Source of the DNA: Zonotrichia leucophrys gambelii
Lineage: Eukaryota > Chordata > Aves > Passeriformes > Passerellidae
Assembly: GCF_028769735.1 (NCBI RefSeq)
Contig: NC_088178.1
Span: 4,840,001-4,904,000 of the forward strand
Length of the DNA: 64,000 nucleotides
Reading direction: 5' to 3'
Every line of letters starts with the position of its first letter. Positions within the stretch are counted from its first letter, which is position 1. Shown piece after piece: positions 26,520-39,547 of this stretch. The translations under genes and the position numbers were made by a program. Under the pieces are notes generated by a model. It did not search any database. It had not been told where the DNA came from and saw nothing but the letters and a program-made list of their open reading frames with translations.

Positions 26520-29299
26520 CAAACCTGAATATGAAGAGTGACCTAGAAGAGCACCAGCATCCCACCCCTCATCTGAGTCAGAGTCATCTCTGTGCAAAGT
26601 TACCAGTGGGGTGTTCAGAAGCCCCAGCAAAAGCAACGATAATTAACTGCACAAATGCACTGTGCAAACGCAGAATTGCTGCAGCACCTCACACGAATTT
26701 CCTGGGCAATGTGCACAATAACTCACCTGCTCTTTCCATACTCCCCAGTGAGACCCCTGAGCTCAACTACTGACAGAAATAACAAAAAACAGAATCACAA
26801 AGGCCAGAGAGAGAAACGGGAGAGACTGCTGGAACAAGGATCACTTAAATTGGTCTTATTACACTCTTTGATTTCTGTGGCTACTGTCAAAAGCTCGATT
26901 CTAAACCACACTTCAGTCTGACCCCTTTATGTTCAGTCTGACTTACTGATGTCTCTATATGATGAAAGAAAAGAAGAACCAGGGAGGAGAAGCTATAAGG
27001 GTCAAAAGCAAGTTATTACTCAAAAAACCATGGAGAACTTCCAACTTCACATTACTGTTTCAAAACTTGACAAAGTATTTTCTTGGACATTTTGATCAAC
27101 TCATTTCCCCTCACAGTTTTTACCCACATCTACTAGGAATAAACACTAAGATTTAACCTTCAAAACAATGTAAAAATCATTTGCTGACTTCCATTTCTTA
27201 CTTGTTTCCTCAGAATTGTTTAACAGTTATGTCCAAGAATAATTCTAGTTATCAGTTCCTGACTTCTTGCGAGTTTTGACTGCCAACACTAATTTTTAAC
27301 AATTAAGATCAAGTATGGCAGGGTTAAAAACACCTCTTATGGTATGAGTGTACCTCTGTGAGCAAACACAAACTGTCTACAGAAACAGAAGGGACCAATG
27401 CCACCAGACTGCCTGATCCAAGTTCCAGCTTAAGTTTTACTCCAGAAACAACTGCTGGCACACACAAAACTTCTCACTTGACTCCACTGCTGTTTTGCAC
27501 TCCTGTGCTCACAAACACTTCAGTTCAAGCAGAAGTACTGAAAGGCTACCCAGATTTCAGTAGCATCTGGAAGATGCAGGAGGTGGAAAATGGCCTTAAA
27601 AAAAGCTGCAAATCTTCCTGCCTCCTCTGCTAAGATCACACTTCATTACCAAGCACCAAAGTGAGCACAACAATGCACAGAACACAGACCAAACTCAGCA
27701 GCCAGCACCGGGGGCAGCCATGCAGCACTGCCACCAACCAGTTATTTGAGAGTTCTCTTCAAAATAACAGGAAATTATGAAAGTATACACCAGTGGAACA
27801 AAGTAAAATGAAGGGTTTACAGAATGAGAAAAAAAATCCATTTCCTGCCACATGCATTTCAGGTTAGTCAGTCTAAATCATATAATCTAGTATTTGTTTC
27901 TCAGTAACAGCCAATTAAAAAAACTCCAAGCTTCTAAGGAAAAAAATACCAGCTTGCAGCATTCAAACTCTTAATAAAGGGAAATATACCAATATCTTAT
28001 TTAAATACAAAGAAAAAATAATTATTTTTCAATTATTTTCAAATTTTAGTCAACTTTTAAATTTGAACAATGACTTCTAAATTAAAATTCTGGACTTTGT
28101 ATTTTGTATCTAAATACACACAGGAAGAGAGAAAGCACTGGACTAAGAATATTTGCATTTTATTTTCACACTGATTTGCCTGCAGAGGCCTGAGCACTGA
28201 AAACACACAGCAAAGCCTTTGCCCTTAATTAAAATCTTGGGACAAGAATAAAGAGTTAGAAAACAAAGAGAAAAATAACACATACATACTTTTTGAATTG
28301 TAATGTATTTGTTAAAATAGGTATTTGTATTTTTACAAATTTGTGTACTGCAACAGATCTGTGGATCTCAGCAAAATAATTCTGTCAAATTTCAGAAAAA
28401 AACAGTAATATTTTGCATAGGCAATAGAAGTACAAATTACTGTACTACAAACTGTCTTACTAAAAGTAAGACTAGAAGATTAAAATGACTGAAGTACAAA
28501 CTGTCTTACTTACTATGCTGAAATAGAGGATAACACGACACCAGATCTCTGCAAAGTGCAGTAATCAAGTCAAAATATTTAAATTGATCTTCTTTAAACT
28601 GTTTTCCACTGAAGGAACTTCAGAAAAGGCAGATTGCTACAGAATTTATAACCAAAACATTCAAACCCACCTGGAAACATGCCACTCTTACACCATTGTG
28701 AAGCTCTAACACCTCCTGTGTAATTGTACTCAGCAGAAAAGCAAAGCATTCAAATGTAACTACTTCTCAAATAAACATTGTAGGGAACAAAAGAGGAAAT
28801 TCATTTCTGGTTAAAACAAAAACCAATTTACCAGAACAGGATCCATTTCCCTAAACAGTAGCAAAGATTATCAAAACTAACTATACAATTAGTTTACACT
28901 AAAAGTCAATCCTTTGAGTAAGATTCTTGGACAAAGCCTCAACTCCCATTCTTTTTCCTTCCAAAACAAAGAATTAAGTCATATGCATGGACAACTCCAA
29001 CAGATCAGCATCTGCAATTTGCTTTCTACCCCCAAAAATTTTGGCTGTGTGACTTAAGGTACATACAATTGACATGACTTAATCAGAAAGGTCAGCAATA
29101 CCTGAACTGAAAGCACAGCTACCTAACTTAGCCCAACACCCTGAAAGTCAGAGGTTTAAGCATCACCTACCACTGACAAGAAGTGTAACCTCAGGACTAT
29201 CCCATAATGACTAAGTAATTGTCTTCTGGAAACTTGTACCATCACACCTTGCAACACAACATACAGAGGTTTTGGCGATGAAAGTATAAATAAATAGTA

Positions 29300-29317
29300 A
29301 ACACACACACACACACA
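29300..29317. repeat. (CA)n microsatellite
   Basis: About nine CA units, uninterrupted, in RABGAP1L intron 1. Confidence 0.95.
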
Positions 29318-30804
29318 AAATGTAAGAGACCTTCTGAGAGTCATGTTTATTTATTTACCTGCAAGAGAAGACCACGGATTAGCCATGACTGGTTACTCAA
29401 AAATGACTCCTTTCATCAAAAGAATTAATAGTGCACAAGTTTCATAGCACATGCTGAGAAAGGACTTTGTTGTCAGTCACATTCACACTGATTTCATTCC
29501 TCACCTGTGTCACTGATACACTGTATGACAGAAACCAACTTATTTCACTTCTAAGCCCAAGAGTGACATGGAAACCTTATTAAGCCATTTAGCAAATGTC
29601 CTTCAAGATCCACTCTTAGATTCACTCACTGACTGAAAATCCTGTTCTGACAGTTTACTGCTTCTAAAAACACCTTTCTCTTTCCTTTTCTCTGCCCTTT
29701 TACCTTTTCTTCTCTAGTTAGAAATCATATGGGAGATATCAAGAATTTGAGCAATTAAGACAGGAAGTTGTCCACCATCATTAGTAATGAGCTTTCCTAT
29801 TTAAAAGTTTGCCAGTAGCCTAATGTAAAATGAAAGATCACACATGAAGGCAAATGTGCACATTATAATTTTACCATTAATTACCAGAGTTAATGTGCAC
29901 TGTTTTGCATCAAAGTGTAACTCCAGAATCTTTCTACTATAGCAGAAAACACTTCAGAACTCCCAACCATGCTAAAAAGGGTATTTCTAGTCCACACAGA
30001 GGAAAAATATTCCCCATATTATCCATACCAAAGCCCTATTTGGACAGAGCAGCCACACCAGTAAGTGACATACCCAAGGCTTTACCTTCATACCACTGAA
30101 TCACCATAACATCAGCACAAATCACACTTACACCAGTCAGGAAACTGTAGGATACATCAAGCATGAGCAGAGGGTTTAAACTAACCAAGAACTTAATTTC
30201 AGACTGTCTACACAAATTGTAACTCAAGAACTCATCCCCTTATTTATCTTGAATAAAAAATGCTTCAATTTCCAAAATTTTAGTTTATCCCAATGATTTC
30301 TCAAATGGATTTAGGAATCAACAGAAAATAATTAAATTAATTCCAACTGGAAGCATTTATGTACAGATGGCATCAAGTATTTATCCACCCATCTTGCTGT
30401 TAAATATTAACATCTTTTCAATGAAAAGGGAAGGGCATACACTGAAGATGTACATTTCTACATGGAGTTAGTGATGGGGGAAGAAAATTAATTAAGAAAA
30501 AAAGAGAGAGATGTGGATCATTTTTCTCATTGCTTTGTCTCCTTGGTACAAATTGCACTCTGCATCTCAGACAGGGCTTATCCCCTTATCCAAGAGCGTG
30601 ATACTGCTTGCTGCTTGTTTAGGGGGAACTGAAATCTTCCATTCAACCACAACAAGCTGAGGTTAGAATCATTCATTAACCAACACTTCAACTAATTTCA
30701 AAGTTTTACCTCTTCACAGATAGAAAAGGTTTGATCTCTGCTTCACAAGCACCCAGCAGGCAGATGCTGGAGAAGCTACCCAAGAGCAGCCCAAAGACAT
30801 AAGG

Positions 30805-32500
30805 TTTAGAATGGCATTAGGAAAAATCAACATTGGTAGCAGAAGGAAAGATAAGGAAGAAGTGCTCTCTGTGCTCAGTGGAACAAGTCACCTGTTAACA
30901 ACGTACATGAAAAAGGATGACATACATGCAGCTTTTTTGCCCCAGTTTTCACTGGCAAGGTCCACTCAGAAGCCTTCCAGACCCCTGAGCCCAGTAGCAG
31001 TCTGCTGGAGTGAGAAGTCCCCTCCAAAAGAGAAAGATGAAGTTTGGAAGCACTTCAGAAAATGGGAAACATACAATCTATGTAACCAGATGGGCTATAT
31101 CTAAGAAGCCTGAGGGAGCAAGCCAGTGTAGCTGAGCTATCACACTCTACCACTTTTTAAAGGCCATGAGACTGTGAGAGGCTCCTTCTGACCAGAAAAA
31201 AGGCAAATATCACAACCAATTTCAAGAGCAAGGAGGAGGATTCAGGCAACCACAGATCAGCCAGCCTAACCTACGTCCATGAGAGGATTATAGAGCAAAT
31301 TCCCCTGGAAGGCATCCCTCTGCTCAAGGAGCACAGGAAGATGACAGGGAATAGCCACCATGGATTTAGCAAGGACTGATGATGCCTGAAGAACACAAGA
31401 GATTACTGCAAGGAGATGTCTGGCTTAGCAGAGGATGGAAGAGCAGAGGACACAGAAGGCCAGTAACAAGTCTCCCACAGCATCCCTACAGCCAAACTGG
31501 TGAGACAGGGGTAAGGGAGCAGTGAGGTGTTTGGGAATTTGCCAGGACTGCTGAGCTGAAAGAACAGCCACAGCTGTACCAAGCTCCATGCAAGCAGTTG
31601 CAGTGGCATCTCCTAGGGATCACCTGGATGAAACCAGCAGTACCACCCAATGTCTTCAGGAATCATCTAGATGATGGGACAGGCTGCATCCTCAGGAAGT
31701 TTCCAATGACACCAAAGTGGGAGGAGTGGTCAGCTCCACTCAGACCTGGCCAAGCTGGAGAAAGGCACCAGTAAGACTTTGTGAAGCTCAGCGAAGGCAC
31801 GTGTGGGTCCTGTATCAGTGGCAGAACAACCTCCTGTGACAAGACAGGCTGAACACAAACTAGATAAAGACTCAGTTTTTCAGAAATGTATTTGGAGATT
31901 CCCAGCAGACAGACTTGTGAAAACAAGTCACCAGTACATGCTCACAGCAAAGGCAGCTGAGCACAGCGTGGGCTGGATGCAGGAGTCCAGGCAGCAGATC
32001 CAGGGAAGGGTCAGTCCCCTCTGTTGAGCCCCTGTGAGCCCATGTTTGCAGTGCAGCTCCCTGGTGCAGGACTCACACAGACACTCTGGAGCACGTCCAG
32101 TGGCCAAGCTGGCCAGATGGCAGGAGCACATGGTGTACAATGAGAGGCTGATGGAACTGAGTTTGCACAATCTGCTCAAGAAAAGAGCTCTAAAGAATCC
32201 TTATTACTGTCAGCTCTCTAATGAAAGGCTGCAGAAGAGAGAACTGGACTCTTCTGGATAATGGACATTGACACGTTAAGAGGCAACAGACACAAGTTGG
32301 AAAGTAAATTTCAACTACCTTAAACAGAGGGAGGGCGGAAAGAAAAAATCATTGAGTGCAGTCAAATGTGGAAACAGATTGCCCAGAAAGGTGTTAAAGG
32401 CTGGAACAATCTTATCTAAATTATTCCTACTTTAATATATGCAGGGAGTTGGATTAGATGACCTCCAGAAGCCCCTTCCAACCTAAATGACTGTTTTAGG
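30805..32500 (+). mobile_element. Degraded CR1 LINE, about 1.7 kb with reverse-transcriptase remnant
   Basis: Blocks in CR1 order are recognisable: 'ttgccccagttttcactgg' (about 30938), 'ccacagatcagccagcctaa' (about 31251), 'ggaatagccaccatggattt' (about 31349), 'gacaccaaagtgggagga' (about 31708), then the 3' end 'gattgcccagaaaggtgtta', 'ggattagatgacctccagaa' and 'ccccttccaacctaaatga'. The frame is broken many times and segments are missing. It is old, antisense to RABGAP1L, and lies in intron 1. Confidence 0.8.
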
Positions 32501-35500
32501 AATTTACTATTTGACCTGCCAATTATTCTATATTAGAAACTTTCCTTCAGCAGTTTTTGCATCAGGTTTATTACTTTCAATCATGTGTTTAAAAACTCGA
32601 GTTCTCCTGTACATACAGTCAGCCTACATCAAGTGTTGTACACAGAAATGGACATATCTCTTATCTTCTTGCCCTTAGAACTTCTTCCCTTTGTACTGCT
32701 GTGCTTCCCCCACAAACAGGGAATATGTTTTCAGCATCAAAAAAATTCTGCACTTTTACGCTTACTTGATCTAAAAAACCCCACACTTTCTTCAGTATTC
32801 TGGCTCATGATACAGGGAGACAAGAGTAGGAAAGCAGATGGCTGTGACCCATCTCAAAGTGCTAAAAGTTACTTTTTACCCTCTGACCACTTAAAAACAC
32901 TAGAAAGACACTTTTGCTACTCTTTCCAAAGAACAAGAAATATTCCATGAAAGACACAATCTAACAGATGTTTTCCACAAGAGCCTTACTCACCTTTCAG
33001 AGCAATCTATTTTACTAAGCAGATTTTGGTGCCCCATTTATGTATTTATGTTCTGTTTACAAACAGTCACACCCAACAAACTAGTTTGTCAGCATCACAA
33101 AGTCCCCTCTGGGAACACTCCTGACAGCAAATTTGAATAAACATCTTAACAGCCACAGAGGTTTTCTAATAATCTACACATCAGTTTTGTTTCTCTTTAA
33201 AGTTAAGAACACAGGAAAAAGGTGAAAAAAATAATTTTCAAACATGCCAGTCTTTTTTATGGACTAGGACTCCATCAAAGAACAAGGAATCCCTTCACCA
33301 ATCCAGGTTACAATAATGAGCTGTACCCATACAACGGAGTAAGACTGAGACTGGAACAAACTGCCAAAGGTATGAATTTCAAAAAACACATCTTATCAAA
33401 ATATACTTGAAAACAACTTAACCTTCACTAAAAGGACACCTTCAGGAAGCTCAATGTTAATGCCTGAAAGGTGCATTTTAATTCTCACTTAATAGGCCAA
33501 GATTAAAATTCATGGGGAGAAGCTGAGAATTACTACAGGAATGATTAGTGTAGCTGGTGGCCCAAAGAGCAAACAAACCTTCCATAGTGTATTTCCACAC
33601 ATTTTTGCATCCTTTTTGTTAAAAGTGCCCTTTTTTTTTAAATACCAAGATCAAGAGTGCCAATAAAACCTATCAGTCCATGGGGTGCATAAAATGAGTA
33701 TAATCCCATGACAAATTAATCTAAACTAGAAATCAGAAAGTGTGTAATTACTAAGGTCAGTCAAGTTTGAAATAGCCTTCCTATTACAGCAGAGGTAATG
33801 GCAATATACAACTAATTATTTTTAAATTAGAGCAGAATAAATTTACAAAACCCCCTAACAATGCTGAGATCACTCCCTGAAACTAAGAACTCACCAAAAA
33901 GTTCAGAGAGCAGAACACATGAACAAAGGAGAGGGAAGAAGAAAACCACAGCAATTTCTGTGGGCCCAGGGAAGAACACAGACACATAGATGGTTCTTGA
34001 GTTCATATAATATTGTCAAAAGTCAAACAAAAAAATTACCATGGCTTCATAATCAATCTAAGACATTACTGGCAGAAAAAAAAAGAAAAAAAAACACATT
34101 ACTATCATTGCTACCTTCACCACAAGTCAATCAAACCCACAATGAAGGTTCTTCCAGCAGCACTGGCTTCTGCCATTAACTCAGTGACCACAAAGACAGG
34201 TCCCAGCTAAGGACATCACAACACCTGAGACTGCTCCACTCTCTCCACTACCAACACAACTTCCTCCTCTGGACTGAGCCCACGTCCACATGGCCGGGCA
34301 AGTGAGCTGGGTCAGGAAGTTGCTGTAATCAGAGTACCTCAGGGAGCACAAAAAAAGAAGAAATAGAAGTATATCTTTTAACCAGATTAGTTCTTTTTAC
34401 TCACTTCCTGACTGTGGAAGTGCCTTTGATGAGAGAAGAGAAGGAGCAGCCACAACGCAGAATGTCTTGAAATGCCAGGGAGTACACCAGGAACACAAGA
34501 GAGCCACATTATAAACTTGATCTTTTTGCAATCCCCTTACTAATATAATACTACCACAACTTCATCTGTGAATCATTTTTTAAAGAACTGAATTCTATTT
34601 TTAACAAAGCAATGCATTTCATTGTAACCATTTTAAAACACTGTAGAGCAATTTTTACAGTTCTCATATGTACAGCCAAGCTGTTCATAGCCCCTGAGTC
34701 CTTTTGGAAAAAAGCAGTTATTTTAAAAATCAAATAAATAAAACAAAACTAACCCAGAATGATTTTCCATCTCTGCCTAAAAGAGAAGGAAGTAGTGGAA
34801 GGCTCAGTCACTCACTAAATTTTGGGGTTCATCAGCTGGCGCTGGCCCCCCTCTGGACACTCACTGGCAGCATTCTTACAACACTGGAGTCAATTTGTGC
34901 TTACTGTATTTGTAGTCTTTTCAAGTTTAAACTACAAAGTAAGTTACCAATCATGTAATTATTACCGTCTAACCCACATAAACAGAGTTAGCTACAATCC
35001 TACTTAAAACCTAGGCAGAGGCATGATTTGCAGAACCAACCTTATAGGCCCAGTAAACCTTCATACAAGCTGGAGGCAGGCTGGTCTGACAGGCAGTCAG
35101 GATTTGGCCTATATCATAGAGGTTTGGTTAAATAAAGCCACAGCACCTTTTCTGCACTTAAAGGAGTAACAAAATGCTGCCTGTACCATCAACAAGACAT
35201 CTCTCTGGAAACTGAAAGCACACCTGCCCTTCTGAAAGTTTTAGCTGAAAAACAACGTGGTGGTGAGACTAGAGCATGACAGTGAGAGAGAGAAGCAATG
35301 CTTACCTAAGCAAGTTATTTCTTAATTGTCACTCAATTTTTTTCTCTGTTTTAAAGAAGAACTGACATTTTGAATCTTTTTTCCCCCTCTTAGCCACACG
35401 ATGGATGGATACAGCTGTGAAACGTGGTAGGATATTCCTTATTCACAGCACTATCAAACCAAGCACTCGTGGCAACACAGCTTTGAGTGTGACAGCAGGA

Positions 35501-36029
35501 GCAAAGTACACACGACACTGCAGGAACTTATCCAGGAGGAGAGTCAGCAAGTCCATTTCCTTCACTGCCGTCCCTGCTTCAGGTGGTGACAGCAGGTTTT
35601 CAAGTACTTTTATCTAAAGACAAGAATTTTGTACCAGCTTACGGGTCGGGAGAGAGTGGAAGAGGGCTTAAAAAAATAAACCACCAGAAAGAAAACAAAC
35701 AACCAGGGGGAAAAAAAAAGAAAAGAAAGAAACAGACAACCAGCCCAAAACAAAACATAACGTAGATGAAATTGAATGAAATTTACTAAAACGGAATGAA
35801 ACTGACGCATGCAGACGCACAAATTTAGGACAGTAGTTTGCTAGTCCGGGCTCTTGGGAAGTGACTTCACTTTTCCCGCAGAGGAGGCAGGGAGATGAAC
35901 GCTTCCACAGCGCTCTCGCATTCCTGACCACGAAAACAACTTTATTTTTTAAATCCTGCACTGTGCTTCAGCTCCTCTCCTCCCGGAGCGCCACTGCCCA
36001 GGGAACTCCACACGAACAGACAAACACCA

Positions 36030-36560
36030 AATAACACGAACCGGCGGAACCATCGGCCCGCGGCCAGCGAGGAGCCACCTCAGGTCAGCGGGCACGATCT
36101 ATCTGTCTATCCCCCCGTGACACGGGCTGGGCCGGCGGCTCCCTCTCCTCCCGCGCCCGCTCTCCTGAAGGAGCGGCGACCTCCCCGCCCGCGCCCCTCA
36201 TGACACCCGCTCCGCCCCGCTCGCCCCGGCGGGGCAGGCCCGGGACAGCGTCGCGATCTCTCACCGGTGCAGCCGGGCCGTCCTCCCCGCGCTGCCGCTG
36301 CCTCCAGCCCGGCGGGGCCGCGCAGCCGCCTCAGGGCCGGGACAGCGTCGCCCACATTCCGGCGGCGAGAGGGCGGGCGGGTGCGCGCGCACGGCTGACA
36401 CGGCGTGAGGGCGGGAGGGAAGGAGGGACGGCGGAGGGGCGGCGGGGCAGCCGCTCTCGGCAGCGACAGCCCCGCCGGGAGCCCGGGGCCGCTGCGCGCT
36501 GCTCGGGGAGCGGCTCCGCGGCCGGCCCAGCCCGGCTTGCTGGCTTGTGCGGCCCCTCTG
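36030..36560 (-). promoter_or_regulatory. RABGAP1L: CpG island, RABGAP1L promoter
   Basis: This is an abrupt block of very high G+C with dense CpG dinucleotides in an otherwise A+T-rich window. It lies upstream of the first coding exon of RABGAP1L on the minus strand. Such islands usually mark constitutive vertebrate promoters. No clear TATA box is visible. The exact transcription start cannot be fixed by eye. ORFs running through it (up to about 150 codons) are what GC-rich, stop-poor DNA gives by chance. Confidence 0.8.
36265..36450 (-). other. RABGAP1L: Probable non-coding exon 1 of RABGAP1L
   Basis: The first coding exon starts with a spliced 5' UTR, so an upstream exon is needed. Inside the CpG island the minus strand has a strong donor, CCG|GTGAGAGA, whose last exonic base is 36265. 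The left border is therefore reasoned. The right border (transcription start) is arbitrary and set near the middle of the island. Confidence 0.45.
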
Positions 36561-37120
36561 GGACACAATTACAGAATAGTTTGGGTTGGAAGCGGGCTTA
36601 AAGACCATCTCATCCCAGCTACCTGCCATGGACAGGGACAGCTTCCACTAGAGCAGGTTCCTTCGAGCTCCGTCCAACCTGGCCTTGGACACTTCGGGGA
36701 TGGGACAGCCACAGCTTCCCTGGGGAACGTCGAGCGGGGCCTCACCACTCTCACAGGGAGAAATTTGTTCCTAATATCTAATCTAACCCTGCTCCCTAGT
36801 GGTAAGCAATTCTTCTGGGTCCTGTAACTACATGCTGTTGCAAGTAAATTCTCCCTGTAAGTTCCCTTCATGTACTGAAAGGCCACAATGCATTCTCTTC
36901 ACCCCAAAGCCTTCTCTTTTCCAGGCTGAACAATCCCAACTCTCAGCCTTTTATCACAGCAGAAGTGTTCCATCCCCCTGATCATCCTGGTGCCTCCTCT
37001 GGATATTCCAACAGGTCCATATTCCTCCTCTGCTGGGACCCTAGAGCTGGAGGCAAGCAAGGTCTCACCTGAGCAGAGGGGCAGAATCCTCCCCTCTGCT
37101 GCTGCCCACACTAATTTTGA
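36561..37120 (-). mobile_element. CR1 LINE, 3' fragment abutting the CpG island
   Basis: It begins with the complement of the CR1 tail ('cagaatagtttgggttggaa'). It continues through 'catcccagctacctgccatg', 'ttgttcctaatatctaatct', 'tttccaggctgaacaatcc' and 'cctgatcatcctggtgcctc'. It is inserted in the same direction as RABGAP1L, directly upstream of the island. Confidence 0.93.
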
Positions 37121-38035
37121 TAAATGCTTCTCTCCCACTTGTCAGAAAGCATCCAGCAGGCACTGAAACGTGTCAAAATCCTCGCCCACAACTGCAGGAC
37201 AATGGAAGCAACCTCTAAATCATGGTGCTCTTTGGCAAAAATGAATTAAGCTTGCCTTCAGATTTTGTACCCTGGTCTTGCCAAGTGGGATAGATTGTGT
37301 TTGCTTGGTGGTTTGGTGTGGTTAAACAAATATTTAAAAAGTAAATATCTATGCTTAATTAAGTATAACCATTGTTTATGTTTAAATAAAATATGTTTAA
37401 ATTACGACAGCTTGTCTTGTTGGGTTGAGTGTGAAACAAATTACATTTAAATTACCCCCAGCATGTATCCAGCTTGTCTGTGTCCTCCTTCTTTCAGATG
37501 CGGTTCAGCAAAATCTTAAGGAGTGTCAGGTCACAGCCTTCAAAAAAACAACTTTAGCATAAAAGCCAGTGGGCTGTGTCCTGTTGCCCCTGGGACAGCC
37601 AGACTGCCCATGTGGGCATTGATTTTAGGCTGTTTTCTTGTCACTGGGGTCGAGAGGTTTCTTTGTTACATGGTCTTTTTTGAGCTGAACTGTCATAAAA
37701 AAAGGCAAGCGGGCAACCAGGCAAAGGAGAGCATTTCACAGGAGAAAAAAAAAAAGAAAAGCCAGACTCTCTGGCCAGCTCCCCATTTAAGAATTCTTAC
37801 TATTTGTCTATTAATGGTGTAAATTCAATTACCTCCAGATTACTTTTATCCCACCACAGGTTCAGATAAACCACAAAAGCATGGGGAAATCAGAAGAATT
37901 CGGAGAGAGGAGGAAAATTATTTTAATGACTATGGCAATAGAGAAATAATAATAAGAAGAGAGTATCCCTGGCACTGTACCCAGGCACTGCACGCTGGTG
38001 TATGAATGTGGGTAATAAACAGAAGGAACAGAAAA
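37121..38035. other. Intergenic sequence between RABGAP1L and CCDC180
   Basis: Unremarkable A+T-rich DNA with short A-tracts. I see no gene, RNA or recognisable repeat in it. Confidence 0.6.
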
Positions 38036-39056
38036 TCTAAACAAGGCAAGGCAAGAAAGGATGAGGCAAAAAAGGGGCAAGGGAAGGACAGAGAGGGCCA
38101 ATGCAATGGAGGGGTGGGGTAGGGAAAGGCAGAAGGAAAAACCAAACAAGGGAGGGGCAAAACATGGCAAGGGCAGGCAAGAGAGGGGCAATGAAAGGCA
38201 AGGAGGGGAAAGGCAACAGGAAGTTAAGGCAAGGCAAAGAAATAAAGGGAGGAGGTCAGCAAGGCAAGGGATAGGCAAAGGAAGGAAAGAAAAGGCAGGG
38301 TAAAGGAGGGAGGGAATAGGAAGGCAAGGCAGCAGAGAGGAAAGAAGGGCCAAAGCAGAGGCAAAGAAAGGCAAGGCAAGGTAGGGGCAAGGAAAGGAAA
38401 ATGACAGCAAGGCAAGGGAGAGGTAGGCAAGAAAAGGCAATGGAGAGGTAGGCAAGGCAAGGCAAGGCAAGGGAGGGGAAAGGTAAAGAAGGGAAAAGGA
38501 AAGACAAGTCAAAGGAAAGAGTGGAGTAAGGCAAGTGTGGAGCATGGGATGGGCAAAGAAAGGAAAGCGAACATAAGGCAAGGGAGGGGCAAGGGTAGGC
38601 AATGCAAGAGGGGTCATGGGGGGGCAAGGATAGGTAAGGCAGAGGAAAGACAAGGTAAGGGATGGGCAAAGGAAGGAAAAACAAGGCAACACAAGGGAGA
38701 GGCAAGGTGAGAAAACACAAGAGGGGCAAGGCAAGGGAGGGGCAAGATGGAGGCAGGGAAAGGCAAAGAGGGGTAAGTCAGAGAGGCTAGGTAAAGCCAA
38801 GCAAGGGAGTGGCATAGGAAGGGTGAGGCAATATAAGGCAGGAGAAGGAAAAAGGGAGGGGAAAGAATGGGGCAAGGGAGGAACAAAGCATAGCAATGAA
38901 AGTAAGGGGTAACAGAGAGGCAAGGCAAAGGAGAAGGGAAGGAAAGGCAAGGGAGGGGCAGGCAAGGCATGGCAATGAAAGAAAGTGGTAGGCAAGAGCA
39001 GGCAACACAAGATAGGAGAGGAGAGGCAAGGAGTGGGAAGGGTAGGCAAGTCAAAG
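38036..39056. repeat. GGCAA-type purine-rich tandem array, about 1 kb
   Basis: The plus strand is almost entirely A and G with a regular C, made of variants of GGCAAGGCAAAGGGAGG. Exact GGCAA runs occur around 38450-38470. The complementary strand is C/T-rich and lacks stop codons for long stretches, giving a spurious open frame of 416 codons of Pro, Leu, Ser and Phe on the minus strand. It lies about 0.5 kb below the CCDC180 stop codon and about 1.5 kb upstream of the RABGAP1L island. Confidence 0.95.
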
Positions 39057-39547
39057 CTTGTTGAACCAAGACAACAAAAAATGTGTATCTTTTTCAGGCT
39101 GTCTATCTTCAATCCGAGGTCTCCGTGCAGAGGTGCTTGGGCACAGGGGCCTTGATGCCAGGGTGCTTTGTTAGGGATAGTTCTCTTTCATGCCTTGGGG
39201 AATTTTCAGACCAAACCACCTCTCAGGGGCAAAATTGCAACAAAATCCTGTAAACTCTGCTAATAAATATGCATTAAGTGCCCTTGCACTGAGGGTTCAT
39301 GTGCACAAACACATGTGAATGGCAACATACTGATACTGAAAGCCAAAGCAGGTGGTTATGTAAAGATGAACATAGTAGTAGTCATAAGACTGCATGAGGA
39401 AATGAGTGGTAACATGGAAAAACAAACAAAAACATGGCAAAATGTAGCTTCTTTCAATGCGACAGATTAATAAGATTAAAAATATCAGTGACATTCATAC
39501 AAATTTGTCAATTTACACCAACAAAGCTCAGCAAAATGTGACTGATC
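39057..39547 (-). other. CCDC180: Probable CCDC180 3' UTR and flank
   Basis: Sequence below the CCDC180 stop codon before the GGCAA array. I could not find a canonical AATAAA or ATTAAA on the minus strand in this interval, so the polyadenylation site is not placed. No other gene is visible. Confidence 0.4.

Larger units (their letters stand above)
16942..36264 (-). other. RABGAP1L: RABGAP1L intron 1 (about 19.3 kb)
   Basis: This is the long first intron between the CpG-island exon and the ATG exon. It contains a degraded CR1 of about 1.7 kb, one LTR-like unit, a short 19-bp tandem repeat, a CA microsatellite and A-rich tracts, all listed separately. I found no internal coding exon on either strand. 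ORFs here reach about 130 codons only inside the LTR-like unit. Confidence 0.7.

Noticed and set aside
26127..26773. ORFs of 127-133 codons
   Set aside because: They run through the LTR-like unit and its flank, overlap in different frames and show no known domain.
36107..36827. Overlapping ORFs of 100-153 codons on both strands near the CpG island
   Set aside because: GC-rich, stop-poor promoter DNA and adjoining CR1. The composition (Ala, Arg, Gly, Pro) is typical of chance frames.
37862..39112. Open frame of 416 codons on the minus strand (Pro/Leu/Ser/Phe-rich)
   Set aside because: It is the C/T-rich strand of the GGCAA array, which lacks stops by composition. There is no domain and no splice or codon signal, and several overlapping frames are also open.
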